This document shows, piece after piece, positions 1 through 4,183 of a stretch of DNA of 5,173 bases. Both the position numbers and the translations under genes were made by a program. Source of the DNA: JABDDM01 sp038240295 (GTDB lineage: Bacteria; Bacteroidota; Ignavibacteria; Palsa-1295); NCBI GenBank assembly GCA_038240295.1, contig JBBSDW010000191.1:1-5173 (forward strand), in the 5' to 3' direction. Every line of letters starts with the position of its first letter. The stretch's first letter is position 1. Below the pieces are notes generated by a model. That model was not told the DNA's origin, did not search any database, and was given only the letters and a program-made list of their open reading frames with translations.

Positions 1-30
1 AGAGAGCGATGCAAAAGAAATTTTAGACTC

Positions 31-131
31 GCATCGACAATCGAAGTACAGCCTCTGCCCTCACCAACCAGCACCGATTAATAAAATCTCCTCTCCTGCG
101 AAGGAGAGGTTGGGTGAGGTTTCGTAAGCGG
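31..131 (+). repeat. Palindromic intergenic repeat, copy A
   Basis: This is the first copy of a dispersed non-coding repeat. It has a left module of about 60 bp (31-89), a perfect palindromic core at 90-109 (stem CCTCTCC/GGAGAGG, 6-nt loop TGCGAA), and a right module starting TTGGGTGAGG. The left part 31-97 matches 341-407 with one mismatch (81 versus 391). The stretch 54-131 matches 5096-5173 without mismatch. The stretch 90-122 recurs as its reverse complement at 253-285. Extragenic palindromes with CCTCTCC/GGAGAGG stems and a GGTGAGG flank are common in bacterial genomes; the family name here is unknown to me. No long open frame in it looks like a protein. Confidence 0.9.
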
Positions 132-252
132 TAGCAAAACGTCACACTCGAAGAAAATCTCACGCGGAGGCTGAAACCCGGAGCTGCTCGTGGAGGGACA
201 AATACTCTCCGCCCAGGATTTCCTCATTCTCAAAACATCATGCCCGCTGCCA

Positions 253-300
253 AAACCTCACCCAACCTCTCCTTCGCAGGAGAGGCTTTTATTTTAAAGT
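253..300 (-). repeat. Palindromic intergenic repeat, inverted copy
   Basis: Positions 253-285 are the exact reverse complement of 90-122, so this copy lies in the opposite orientation to copy A. Its hairpin core is 266-285 with loop TTCGCA, the reverse complement of the copy A loop. Beyond the core it carries a different AT-rich flank (286-300, beginning CTTTTATTTTAAAGT) that also follows the core of the third copy. The bases between copies (about 132-252) show no gene and no other repeat that I can support. Confidence 0.88.
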
Positions 301-340
301 CGGCGAATGAAAGAGCGGAGGCAAACCAGATGCTAAATCG

Positions 341-434
341 GCATCGACAATCGAAGTACAGCCTCTGCCCTCACCAACCAGCACCGATTAGTAAAATCTC
401 CTCTCCTTCGCAGGAGAGGCTTTTATTTTAAAGT
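341..434 (+). repeat. Palindromic intergenic repeat, mosaic copy
   Basis: The left module (341-399) matches copy A almost perfectly. The core (400-419, loop TTCGCA) and the right flank (420-434) are instead those of the inverted copy at 253-300. The switch occurs at the palindromic core, as expected if recombination or inversion between oppositely oriented copies swapped the outer flanks. It is non-coding; a short open frame across 240-431 is only the repeats read through. Confidence 0.88.
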
Positions 435-524
435 CTGAGGACGACGCGGGATCGGCGGCTCGGAATGGGCGGCTGCTCTGGGGCGGGAGAGAAAGTTCTG
501 ATCGCGCTAAAAAGGTCCGGTCAT

Positions 525-577
525 CATAAAAAGCATCAAAACATAGCTCCTCGGGAACCTGAGCGCATAAAAAGCAT
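525..577 (+). repeat. Pair of 12-bp direct repeats CATAAAAAGCAT
   Basis: Two identical 12-mers lie at 525-536 and 566-577, a 41-bp period close to four helical turns. They are about 90-145 bp upstream of the nuclease start. They could be paired binding sites for a regulator, but nothing else in the sequence proves this. Confidence 0.5.
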
Positions 578-634
578 GTTCTTATATATGCCGTCGTGAA
601 CCCTTCACTTCGGCCTAATTCCGTTTCTATCCTC

Positions 635-653
635 GTCGAGACCCAAACTCGAC
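635..653. promoter_or_regulatory. Inverted repeat just upstream of the nuclease start
   Basis: GTCGAG (635-640) and CTCGAC (648-653) form a perfect 6-bp inverted repeat with a 7-nt centre. It ends 15 bp before the ATG at 669. It could be an operator or a short 5'-leader hairpin. No SD sequence lies between it and the ATG, so translation may be leaderless or SD-independent. The role is inferred only from position. Confidence 0.4.
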
Positions 654-668
654 CTAACTATATGCATA

Positions 669-1235
669 ATGAAGCAAGCAATCCCCCCTGGAATGTCGCT
701 CGGCCGTGCCGGCGAATTGTGGCTAATGTCCGAATTCATCCTGCGTGGCTATAACGTGGCACGTCCCGAAATCGACATTGGCTACGACCTGATCGTGAGC
801 CGCGAAGCAAATCTGAAGAGCACGGATCCGAGTGAGCACCGACCCAAAAGCTGGCTTATCCAGGTCAAGACGACAACCTGCAGGCCCGATTCAACCCCTA
901 CGGGTTATGTGACCAGTAACAACCTAAAACTCAACCGTCTCCGGCAAGATACCGCAACGCCGACGTATTACGTATTCCTCAATCGCTTAAACGATGAATG
1001 GCAGGACCCGATCATCATCCCGGGCTACGTAATGCGAACGTGGCTCGAAAAAGGCGAACTTGGCAATTGCCGCGAGGATCGCGAAACGCGCACGCTCAAA
1101 TTCACCTATCGCGAAGGCACGGTAAAATGCTGCGGCAAAGACATCACGCGTTACATCAACGACTGGAGACACTGGCCAAAGCTCTACGATCGCGAGCAGG
1201 TAATGAAAGAACATCTTGCATTACTGGCTGAGTGA
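669..1235 (+). CDS. Orphan PD-(D/E)XK-type nuclease-fold protein
   Basis: This is a 188-residue soluble protein with no signal peptide or membrane segment. The N-terminal third has the order expected of a PD-(D/E)XK nuclease core: GRAGE with Glu16, a hydrophobic helix and 'RGYNV' (residues 17-30), then 'IDIGYDLIV' with Asp40, and 'WLIQVKTTT' with Gln65 and Lys67. The QxK ending instead of (D/E)xK is a known variant, seen in the PDDEXK_5-like group that includes the I-Ssp6803I type of homing nuclease. The rest (about 70-188) is hydrophilic, with 'YYVFLNR', 'IIIPGYV' and a Cys pair 'KCCGKD' near 130-140; I do not recognise it as a separate domain. The assignment comes from motifs only. DNA cleavage is inferred and the substrate is unknown. 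No methylase, intron or toxin partner is adjacent. The ATG at 669 has no SD; Met9 (693) is a possible alternative start because the conserved part begins at Gly12. The gene stands alone between repeats, which suits an accessory or transferred gene. Confidence 0.75.
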   Translation: MKQAIPPGMSLGRAGELWLMSEFILRGYNVARPEIDIGYDLIVSREANLKSTDPSEHRPKSWLIQVKTTTCRPDSTPTGYVTSNNLKLNRLRQDTATPTYYVFLNRLNDEWQDPIIIPGYVMRTWLEKGELGNCREDRETRTLKFTYREGTVKCCGKDITRYINDWRHWPKLYDREQVMKEHLALLAE

Positions 1236-1295
1236 GACGGAATACGAACACTCACGCGGACTAAGCTGCCCATGCGGTCAGTTACCCGAACGCCA

Positions 1296-1337
1296 CAGCG
1301 CGGCCGCCCATATTTAGCCCCACGCGGAAGCGTAGGG
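1296..1337 (+). repeat. REP-like two-hairpin element R1 (outer, left)
   Basis: This full-length element has a GC-rich first part (CAGCGCGGCCGCCC), a spacer ATATTTAG, and a second hairpin at 1318-1337 (CCCCACGC / GCGTAGGG, loop GGAA, one mismatch). The same architecture recurs inverted at 1923-1966 and directly at 4996-5040. Stem bases differ between copies while most pairs are kept, which suggests that the fold itself matters. Confidence 0.85.
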
Positions 1338-1360
1338 AATGCCGCAATCATTCATTCCAC

Positions 1361-1380
1361 CGCCGCATCGCGGTCGTCCA
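1361..1380 (+). repeat. Half REP-like element (inner, left)
   Basis: This contains only the first module of the full repeat: a short hairpin CCGC-ATC-GCGG followed by TCGTCCA. It matches the start of the full element at 4996-5012 closely and lacks the spacer and GGAA-loop hairpin. It lies 12 bp beyond the natural stop codon of the transposase pseudogene. Its inverted partner is at 1881-1900 (16 of 20 positions identical as reverse complement). Confidence 0.7.
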
Positions 1381-1391
1381 AGCTCGTTTGA

Positions 1392-1858
1392 TCACACATC
1401 AGCAATCCATTCGAAAGAATAATCGGGTACAAACTCAACTTCATTTAGTCCCAACAGTCTCAAAAATTCTTCTTAAAACGATTTGAGACGATGGTGTCCT
1501 TTTTGTCCCATCACATATCGCTTCGCTGATGAAACATGCGTTGCTGAGGTTGCGAACGCGCCATATCCTCGCTGCCACTCGAATCGTCTCTGCAACAATT
1601 TTTCCTCGTTGATGAATTTTGAGGAATTCGTTTTGATGTCTCTGACGAGATCAGAGATGGATTGATCCGGATTCGCGCGCAACAATACGTGTACATGGTC
1701 AGCTGCGCCGTTGATCGCCATCAATGTATGTTTACGATTTTGTACGACCCAGTCATGAAGGAATAGAGTTTATCTTCGATCGCCTCCGTGATACGGGATT
1801 CACGTTTCGATACGGCGAAAACCAGATGGATATGAAGGGATAGGAAGTTGTTGGCCAT
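1392..1858 (-). pseudogene. IS200-like HUH/Y1 transposase (REP-associated type), frameshift plus in-frame stop
   Basis: The reconstructed protein has 155 residues, the normal size for a Y1 (IS200/TnpA) transposase. This class cuts and rejoins single-stranded DNA at hairpin-bearing ends through a 5'-phosphotyrosine. Visible motifs in order: 'HIHLVFAVSKRE' (residues 9-20), 'INGAADHVHVLL' with the HUH pair His55/His57, 'FEWQRGYGAFA' (93-103), and the catalytic block 'YVMGQ' with Tyr115 and Gln119, followed by 'HH' and 'KSF'. There are two lesions. One base is missing from a G run at about 1748-1750: reading GGGG restores the frame, whereas the present frame stops at 1721-1723. A TAA at 1473-1475 stands where CAA (Gln129) is expected. 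Beyond it the frame continues sensibly ('EEFLRLLGLNEVEF', then to Val155) to a TGA at 1392-1394. The start is the ATG at 1856-1858, with no clear SD. All catalytic residues remain, so decay is recent. A functional copy elsewhere in the genome is likely but not shown. Confidence 0.9.
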
Positions 1859-1880
1859 ATGTCGAAACGGTTCAAAGTGA

Positions 1881-1900
1881 TGGTCGGCCGCTACGCGGCG
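1881..1900 (-). repeat. Half REP-like element (inner, right, inverted)
   Basis: The reverse complement reads CGCCGC-GTA-GCGGCCGACCA, a short perfect hairpin (on the plus strand GCCGC 1887-1891 with GCGGC 1895-1899) next to a CGACCA tail. It mirrors the half-element at 1361-1380. It lies 22 bp upstream of the transposase start codon, so the pair brackets the gene closely. Confidence 0.65.
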
Positions 1901-1922
1901 ATGGCGGTGCAAATGTACGGAA

Positions 1923-1966
1923 CCCCACGCTTCCGCGCGGGGCTATACATGGACGGCCGCGCTGCA
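1923..1966 (-). repeat. REP-like two-hairpin element R2 (outer, right, inverted)
   Basis: Read on the minus strand this is CTGCAGCGCGGCCGTCC, a short AT-rich spacer, then the hairpin CCCCGCGC / GCGTGGGG with loop GGAA (plus positions 1923-1942). On the minus strand the only irregular pair is a G-U wobble; on the plus strand it is an A-C mismatch. This agrees with the element being read in the same sense as R1 and the solo copy. Confidence 0.85.
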
Positions 1967-2178
1967 GCGTTCCAAAATTTCTCCAATTTCCTCCGAACTA
2001 AGCCGACGAATTTTCCGTATTCCTTGGACGATTCATTTCGCGGCCTTCGGTGAAGGTGCGTTGTTGATGATGGAAATACGAATGAATTTGTGATGAGGCT
2101 TGCCTTATCACGCTTCATTCGCGCGCAAAAAAGAACCAACAGTGGAAACCAATGGGAGTTTGCTCGCTTGGTTCCGAT
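1967..2178. other. Intergenic, no gene seen
   Basis: The open frames here have no recognisable protein features and cross the repeats. The visible structure is a nested inverted repeat: ATTCATTTCG (2031-2040) with CGAATGAAT (2079-2087, one bulge) encloses CCTTC-GGT-GAAGG (2044-2056). A minus-strand terminator candidate follows at 2127-2175. I cannot assign the nested hairpin to a known family. Confidence 0.6.
2127..2175 (-). terminator. Candidate minus-strand terminator with a competing hairpin
   Basis: On the minus strand GAACCAA (2174-2168) can pair perfectly with TTGGTTC (2139-2133), which is followed at once by six T (2132-2127). The loop is long (28 nt). Inside the loop a second partner, TTGGTTTCC (2152-2144), can pair with GGAACCAA (2175-2168) with one bulged base, so the two stems compete for the same strand. 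This could terminate a minus-strand transcript from the structured region at 2179-2374, or be an attenuator-like switch. No promoter has been identified for such a transcript. Confidence 0.4.
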
Positions 2179-2374
2179 TACAGGCCTCACTCCGCTGAGT
2201 TGACCCTATCGCTAAACGAAGGGCCACCTTAGCGGAGACCCCAAGATACCGCGCCGACGCGAGCGATCGCATCCGCGTGGTTGAGGGACAGTGGAAGTAA
2301 AAGGCTTCAAGGCAGACACCCACTGTATGTGGGCAATAAGGTTCTTTAAGCCCTTATCCGGGGGCCTCACTGTA
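2179..2374 (+). ncRNA. Candidate structured RNA of unknown class upstream of coaE
   Basis: This 196-bp stretch has unusually dense pairing. TACAG (2179-2183) can close with CTGTA (2370-2374), with GCC/GGC next to it. A 10-bp stem, 2190-2199 with 2228-2237, carries an inner hairpin (CCCT 2204-2207 with AGGG 2220-2223; TCG 2209-2211 with CGA 2217-2219; loop CTAAA). ACGCG 2257-2261 pairs with CGCGT 2274-2278. ACAGTGG 2288-2294 pairs with CCACTGT 2320-2326, but CCCAC 2319-2323 can instead pair with GTGGG 2329-2333, so these two stems exclude each other. ATAAGG 2336-2341 pairs with CCTTAT 2352-2357. One pair in the 10-bp stem is G-U on the plus strand and C-A on the minus, which slightly favours plus. 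It could be a leader of coaE (98 bp downstream) or a free small RNA. I checked by eye for SRP, tmRNA, RNase P and 6S hallmarks and could not match them. Confidence 0.45.
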
Positions 2375-2472
2375 TTGCCATGCATTTGCATTGCATTTAT
2401 GGGCTCCTGGGCTTTCCATCTTCGCTGCGTACCTTCTCCGAGGGCCGCTTTTTTATTTGACTCTTTTCTCCT
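2375..2472 (+). other. Leader region directly upstream of coaE
   Basis: This is non-coding. It holds a short palindromic run (ATGCATTTGCAT, 2380-2391) and a T-rich stretch (2450-2469) just before the coaE start. I find no convincing GC stem before the T run and so do not call a terminator, and no SD precedes the ATG at 2473. Confidence 0.5.
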
Positions 2473-3138
2473 ATGTCACGAAGTCTTCGCGTTGGGATCA
2501 CCGGTCCGATGGGTTCGGGCAAATCGACGTTCTCGAATTTGCTTCGCGAGGCCGGTCATCTCGTAATGGAAAGTGATGTAATCGCCCGTGAGATCATGCA
2601 GCGCGACAAGGATGCAAAGTCCGAGATCATCGGATTACTCGGCAGCGCGTCCTATAGCGGCGAGGAGCTTGACCGGGCATTCGTTGCAAAGGAAATTTTT
2701 TCGAACAAGCCCAAACGCGTCGCACTTGAATCGATCGTTCATCCCCGCGTGACGATCGCGATGAATCTCGAATTTGCAAACGGAAAGCAAGGCGAGATAA
2801 GCGCACTTGAATCCGCGCTCATCCTGCAAACCGAACTCTGGCGCGAGTTCGACTACATCATACTGATAGAAGCAACCGAGGCCACGAGCGTCGAGCGCCT
2901 GAAATCAAGCCGGTTTTCCGAAGAAGATGTTCGCGCAAGGCTTCGCGAACAAGACCTCGCTGTAGTCGATAAAGACGAGGCCGATTTTACGATCGAAAAC
3001 AACGGCTCGCTCGAGGAATTTCTCACACGTTCGAAGGTCATCGTCAATCTGCTGCCGCATCTCGCCACTCGCGACTTGCCGGACGCCCCGTTGCACCAAC
3101 TCGAACTTCAGGATGGTGACGAGTTCTCGCTCAATTAA
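2473..3138 (+). CDS. coaE: Dephospho-CoA kinase
   Basis: This cytosolic P-loop kinase does the last step of coenzyme A synthesis: ATP plus dephospho-CoA give ADP plus CoA. The Walker A loop is GPMGSGKST (residues 11-19). The 'ESD' at 33-35 sits where most family members have DAD. 'LDR' (66-68), 'LESIVHP' (85-91), 'ESALIL' (113-118) and 'FDYIILIEA' (126-134) follow the usual CoaE order. The lid region is 'RLKSSRFSEEDVRARLREQ' (142-160), and 'ENNG' near 175 fits the conserved late Asn-x-Gly. At 221 residues it is slightly longer than the usual ~200, the excess being an acidic C-terminal tail. The ATG at 2473 is forced: an in-frame TGA lies at 2458-2460, with no other start between. There is no SD, as is common in Bacteroidota. 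It has no operon partner in the window; the next gene on the same strand begins 327 bp downstream behind its own promoter candidate. Confidence 0.95.
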   Translation: MSRSLRVGITGPMGSGKSTFSNLLREAGHLVMESDVIAREIMQRDKDAKSEIIGLLGSASYSGEELDRAFVAKEIFSNKPKRVALESIVHPRVTIAMNLEFANGKQGEISALESALILQTELWREFDYIILIEATEATSVERLKSSRFSEEDVRARLREQDLAVVDKDEADFTIENNGSLEEFLTRSKVIVNLLPHLATRDLPDAPLHQLELQDGDEFSLN

Positions 3139-3207
3139 TTAAAAAGAATTCGAAGAATGATTTGGTAATATCGGTTCGATGTTGTATTTTCGCAGGGCCT
3201 ACTTGCA

Positions 3208-3229
3208 CTACCGACTAACCATCCGGTAG
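3208..3229. other. Hairpin before the tandem array
   Basis: CTACCG (3208-3213) and CGGTAG (3224-3229) form a perfect 6-bp stem with a 10-nt loop, ending 11 bp before the first 15-bp unit. No T run follows, so it is not a normal intrinsic terminator, although it lies 70 bp past the coaE stop. Confidence 0.45.
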
Positions 3230-3240
3230 GTGGGCAGTTC

Positions 3241-3345
3241 TTAACGCCAACTATCTTAACGCCAACTATCTTAACGCCAACTATCTTAACGCCAACTATC
3301 TTAACGCCAACTATCTTAACGCCAACTATCTTTGCGCCAAGATTC
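3241..3345 (+). repeat. 15-bp tandem repeat (minisatellite), six perfect units plus one degenerate
   Basis: The unit TTAACGCCAACTATC is repeated without change at 3241-3330 (six copies). A seventh, degenerate unit TTTGCGCCAAGATTC occupies 3331-3345. The array is non-coding as far as can be judged, although two frames stay open through it because the unit is five codons long. It ends 120 bp before the start of the first outer-membrane protein gene. Identical units imply recent expansion by slippage or unequal recombination, so copy number may vary between strains. Confidence 0.97.
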
Positions 3346-3400
3346 CCCATTTTCATCCACACTCGATTTTCGATGTTAAGACAGTGTTCAATTTTTGACT

Positions 3401-3408
3401 TATCTTTG
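3401..3408 (+). promoter_or_regulatory. Candidate Bacteroidota-type -7 box TATCTTTG
   Basis: TATCTTTG matches the TAnnTTTG -7 consensus of the Bacteroidota primary sigma factor. It would place transcription start at about 3413-3416, right at the GC-rich hairpin, and 50 bp before the gene. The -33 region (about 3376-3382, TTAAG) is a poor match to TTTG. The same octamer also occurs at 3327-3334, at the junction between the last perfect and the degenerate tandem unit. Confidence 0.4.
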
Positions 3409-3411
3409 TGC

Positions 3412-3430
3412 GGCCGGTTCGCTGCCGGCC
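3412..3430 (+). promoter_or_regulatory. GC-rich hairpin in the leader of the outer-membrane protein operon
   Basis: GGCCGG (3412-3417) pairs perfectly with CCGGCC (3425-3430), loop TTCGCTG, followed by a T-rich stretch (3434-3445). If the promoter at 3401 is real, this is a hairpin at the very 5' end of the mRNA, of the sort that protects abundant outer-membrane protein transcripts. Alternatively it is an intrinsic terminator for transcripts arriving from coaE. The T run is interrupted, so the sequence does not decide between these. Confidence 0.55.
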
Positions 3431-3452
3431 ACAGTTTTCTTTTTCACATTAT

Positions 3453-3456
3453 GGAG
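3453..3456 (+). promoter_or_regulatory. Shine-Dalgarno GGAG for the first outer-membrane protein gene
   Basis: GGAG lies 9 nt before the ATG at 3466. It is the only clear SD seen before a gene in this window and fixes this start. Confidence 0.7.
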
Positions 3457-3465
3457 TAAATTCTT

Positions 3466-4161
3466 ATGCTACGTTCTTTCACGAAGTTAGTTGGGACAGC
3501 CGTAATCGTCCTAGGTCTCGCAAGCGCAGCTCATGCGCAGACGGAAGCCGACATTATTCGTCCCTTGACAAAGGCGGGTTCTGCCGCATTCATGTTCACG
3601 TTCGGTGGGTTTGGCACGTTTAATTTGGGCGCACCCGTCATCGGGACCGTCTCAAGTGGCACCACCAATCAGACCGTTTCCGGTGCAGGTATGAAGTATT
3701 TCTTCTCGGACGATCTTGCACTTCGCCTGGCATTTGCCTTCGGCACCAACTCGAGCGGCGCCGACACTCTTACTGGCGGCAAGGAAACGAACACGAATTA
3801 CGGCATCGGTGCCGCAGTCGAATACCACATGCGTCCGCTGTATTCGACGTCGCCTTACATTGGCGGCGGAATCAACTTCGCTAGCGCGAGCCGTACCATG
3901 ACCAATAAGGTTGGAACAGCCGATCAGGACACGAAGATCAGCGGCACCACATTCGGCGTCGGTATCTTCGCCGGATTCGACTGGTTCTTCACCCGCGGAA
4001 TCGCACTTGGTGCAGAATATGGCCTCGGCTTCGCTACGACGTCTTCATCGCTGACCACGCCAAACGGTACGAGCAGCACGACGACCGACGCACCATCGAG
4101 CAGCTCGATCGGACTTGGCCTCAATGGCGCCGCAAGCGTGCATGCTGTTGTCTACTTCTAA
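3466..4161 (+). CDS. Outer-membrane beta-barrel protein, first paralog
   Basis: This is a 231-residue exported protein. It has a typical Sec signal peptide: basic start with Arg3 and Lys7, hydrophobic core about 8-19, and AHA ending at residue 24 before Gln25. The mature part is Gly/Ser/Thr-rich with alternating hydrophobic residues, as in small 8-10-strand barrels. It ends in 'HAVVYF', a C-terminal Phe being the usual signal for BAM-dependent insertion into the outer membrane. Landmarks are 'GSAAFMFTFGGFG' (38-50), 'AGMKYFFSDDLALR' (74-87), 'YSTSPYIGGG' and 'FAGFDWFF', all shared with the next gene. The family resembles the broad OMP_b-brl/porin-like proteins of Bacteroidota and Chlorobiota; no substrate or ligand can be read from the sequence. 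A low-complexity Ser/Thr loop near 195-215 is probably an extracellular loop. It is likely the first gene of a two-gene operon. Confidence 0.85.
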   Translation: MLRSFTKLVGTAVIVLGLASAAHAQTEADIIRPLTKAGSAAFMFTFGGFGTFNLGAPVIGTVSSGTTNQTVSGAGMKYFFSDDLALRLAFAFGTNSSGADTLTGGKETNTNYGIGAAVEYHMRPLYSTSPYIGGGINFASASRTMTNKVGTADQDTKISGTTFGVGIFAGFDWFFTRGIALGAEYGLGFATTSSSLTTPNGTSSTTTDAPSSSSIGLGLNGAASVHAVVYF

Positions 4162-4181
4162 TTTCGTGTAAGATCGAAATT
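4160..4181 (+). promoter_or_regulatory. Intercistronic hairpin between the two outer-membrane protein genes
   Basis: AATTTCG (4160-4166) and CGAAATT (4175-4181) form a perfect 7-bp stem with an 8-nt loop. The stem begins in the stop codon of the first gene and ends 2 nt before the ATG of the second. It fills almost the whole 22-bp gap, where an SD would lie; there is no SD. It could limit translation of the second gene unless ribosomes finishing the first open it, or act as a processing site. The role is inferred. Confidence 0.6.
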
Positions 4182-4183
4182 CC

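Larger units (their letters stand above)
435..668. other. Non-coding stretch upstream of the nuclease gene
   Basis: I see no protein or RNA gene here. The recognisable structures are a 12-bp direct repeat, CATAAAAAGCAT, at 525-536 and 566-577 (41 bp apart), and an inverted repeat at 635-653. No sigma-70-type or TAnnTTTG-type promoter is good enough to call, although the stretch around 578-590 is AT-rich. Confidence 0.6.
1296..1966 (-). mobile_element. Decayed REP/RAYT-like (IS200-type) element, about 670 bp
   Basis: A broken HUH/Y1 transposase gene (1392-1858, minus) lies between mirror-image repeats. On the left are an outer two-hairpin element (1296-1337) and an inner half-element (1361-1380). 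On the right are an inner half-element (1881-1900) and an outer element (1923-1966), both inverted. The total length of about 670 bp fits an IS200-class single-gene element. In known systems, IS200/IS605 transposases recognise subterminal hairpins as single strands, and REP-associated tyrosine transposases (RAYTs) sit between inverted REPs; this arrangement resembles the second. No target-site duplication is expected for this class, and I did not find a convincing one. The boundaries are set by the outer repeats and are approximate. Confidence 0.75.
3139..3465 (+). other. Intergenic region carrying a minisatellite and a promoter/leader
   Basis: There is no convincing gene. From left to right it contains an AT-rich spacer, a hairpin (3208-3229), a 15-bp tandem array (3241-3345), a TAnnTTTG promoter candidate (3401-3408), a GC-rich hairpin (3412-3430) and an SD (3453-3456). 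A minus-strand frame over the array reads as repeated KIVGV but has no other gene-like feature. Confidence 0.7.

Noticed and set aside
240..431. 63-residue plus-strand open frame
   Set aside because: It lies entirely in palindromic repeats and their spacer. The same bases recur elsewhere in other frames.
2285..2320. SRP (4.5S-like) RNA, because of GGAAG and CAAGGCAGA
   Set aside because: The resemblance is limited to short strings. The GGAA-capped domain IV hairpin with its asymmetric loop cannot be built here.
1891..2323. Minus-strand frames of 99 and 71 residues and the plus-strand frame at 2291-2566
   Set aside because: They cross REP elements or the hairpin-rich stretch, have no recognisable motifs, and the last overlaps coaE in another frame.
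2179..2374. tmRNA, RNase P RNA or 6S RNA
   Set aside because: No tRNA-like CCA end or tag frame, no RNase P core motifs, and no single long rod with a central bubble. 6S cannot be fully excluded without a covariance search.
2440..2458. Intrinsic terminator before coaE (T run after GAGGGCCGC)
   Set aside because: No stable local stem precedes the T run. Only a distant, bulged partner exists near 2363-2368.
3241..3330. Plasmid-type iterons or replication origin
   Set aside because: No replication initiator gene and no DnaA-box cluster were recognised, and a housekeeping gene is adjacent.
3241..3345. CRISPR array
   Set aside because: The 15-bp units are directly adjacent, with no spacers and no cas genes. 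It is a plain tandem repeat.
3135..3362. Minus-strand 75-residue open frame with (KIVGV)n repeats
   Set aside because: It exists because the 15-bp unit is a multiple of three and lacks a stop in that frame. There is no SD, the flanking residues look random, and another frame is open through the array too.
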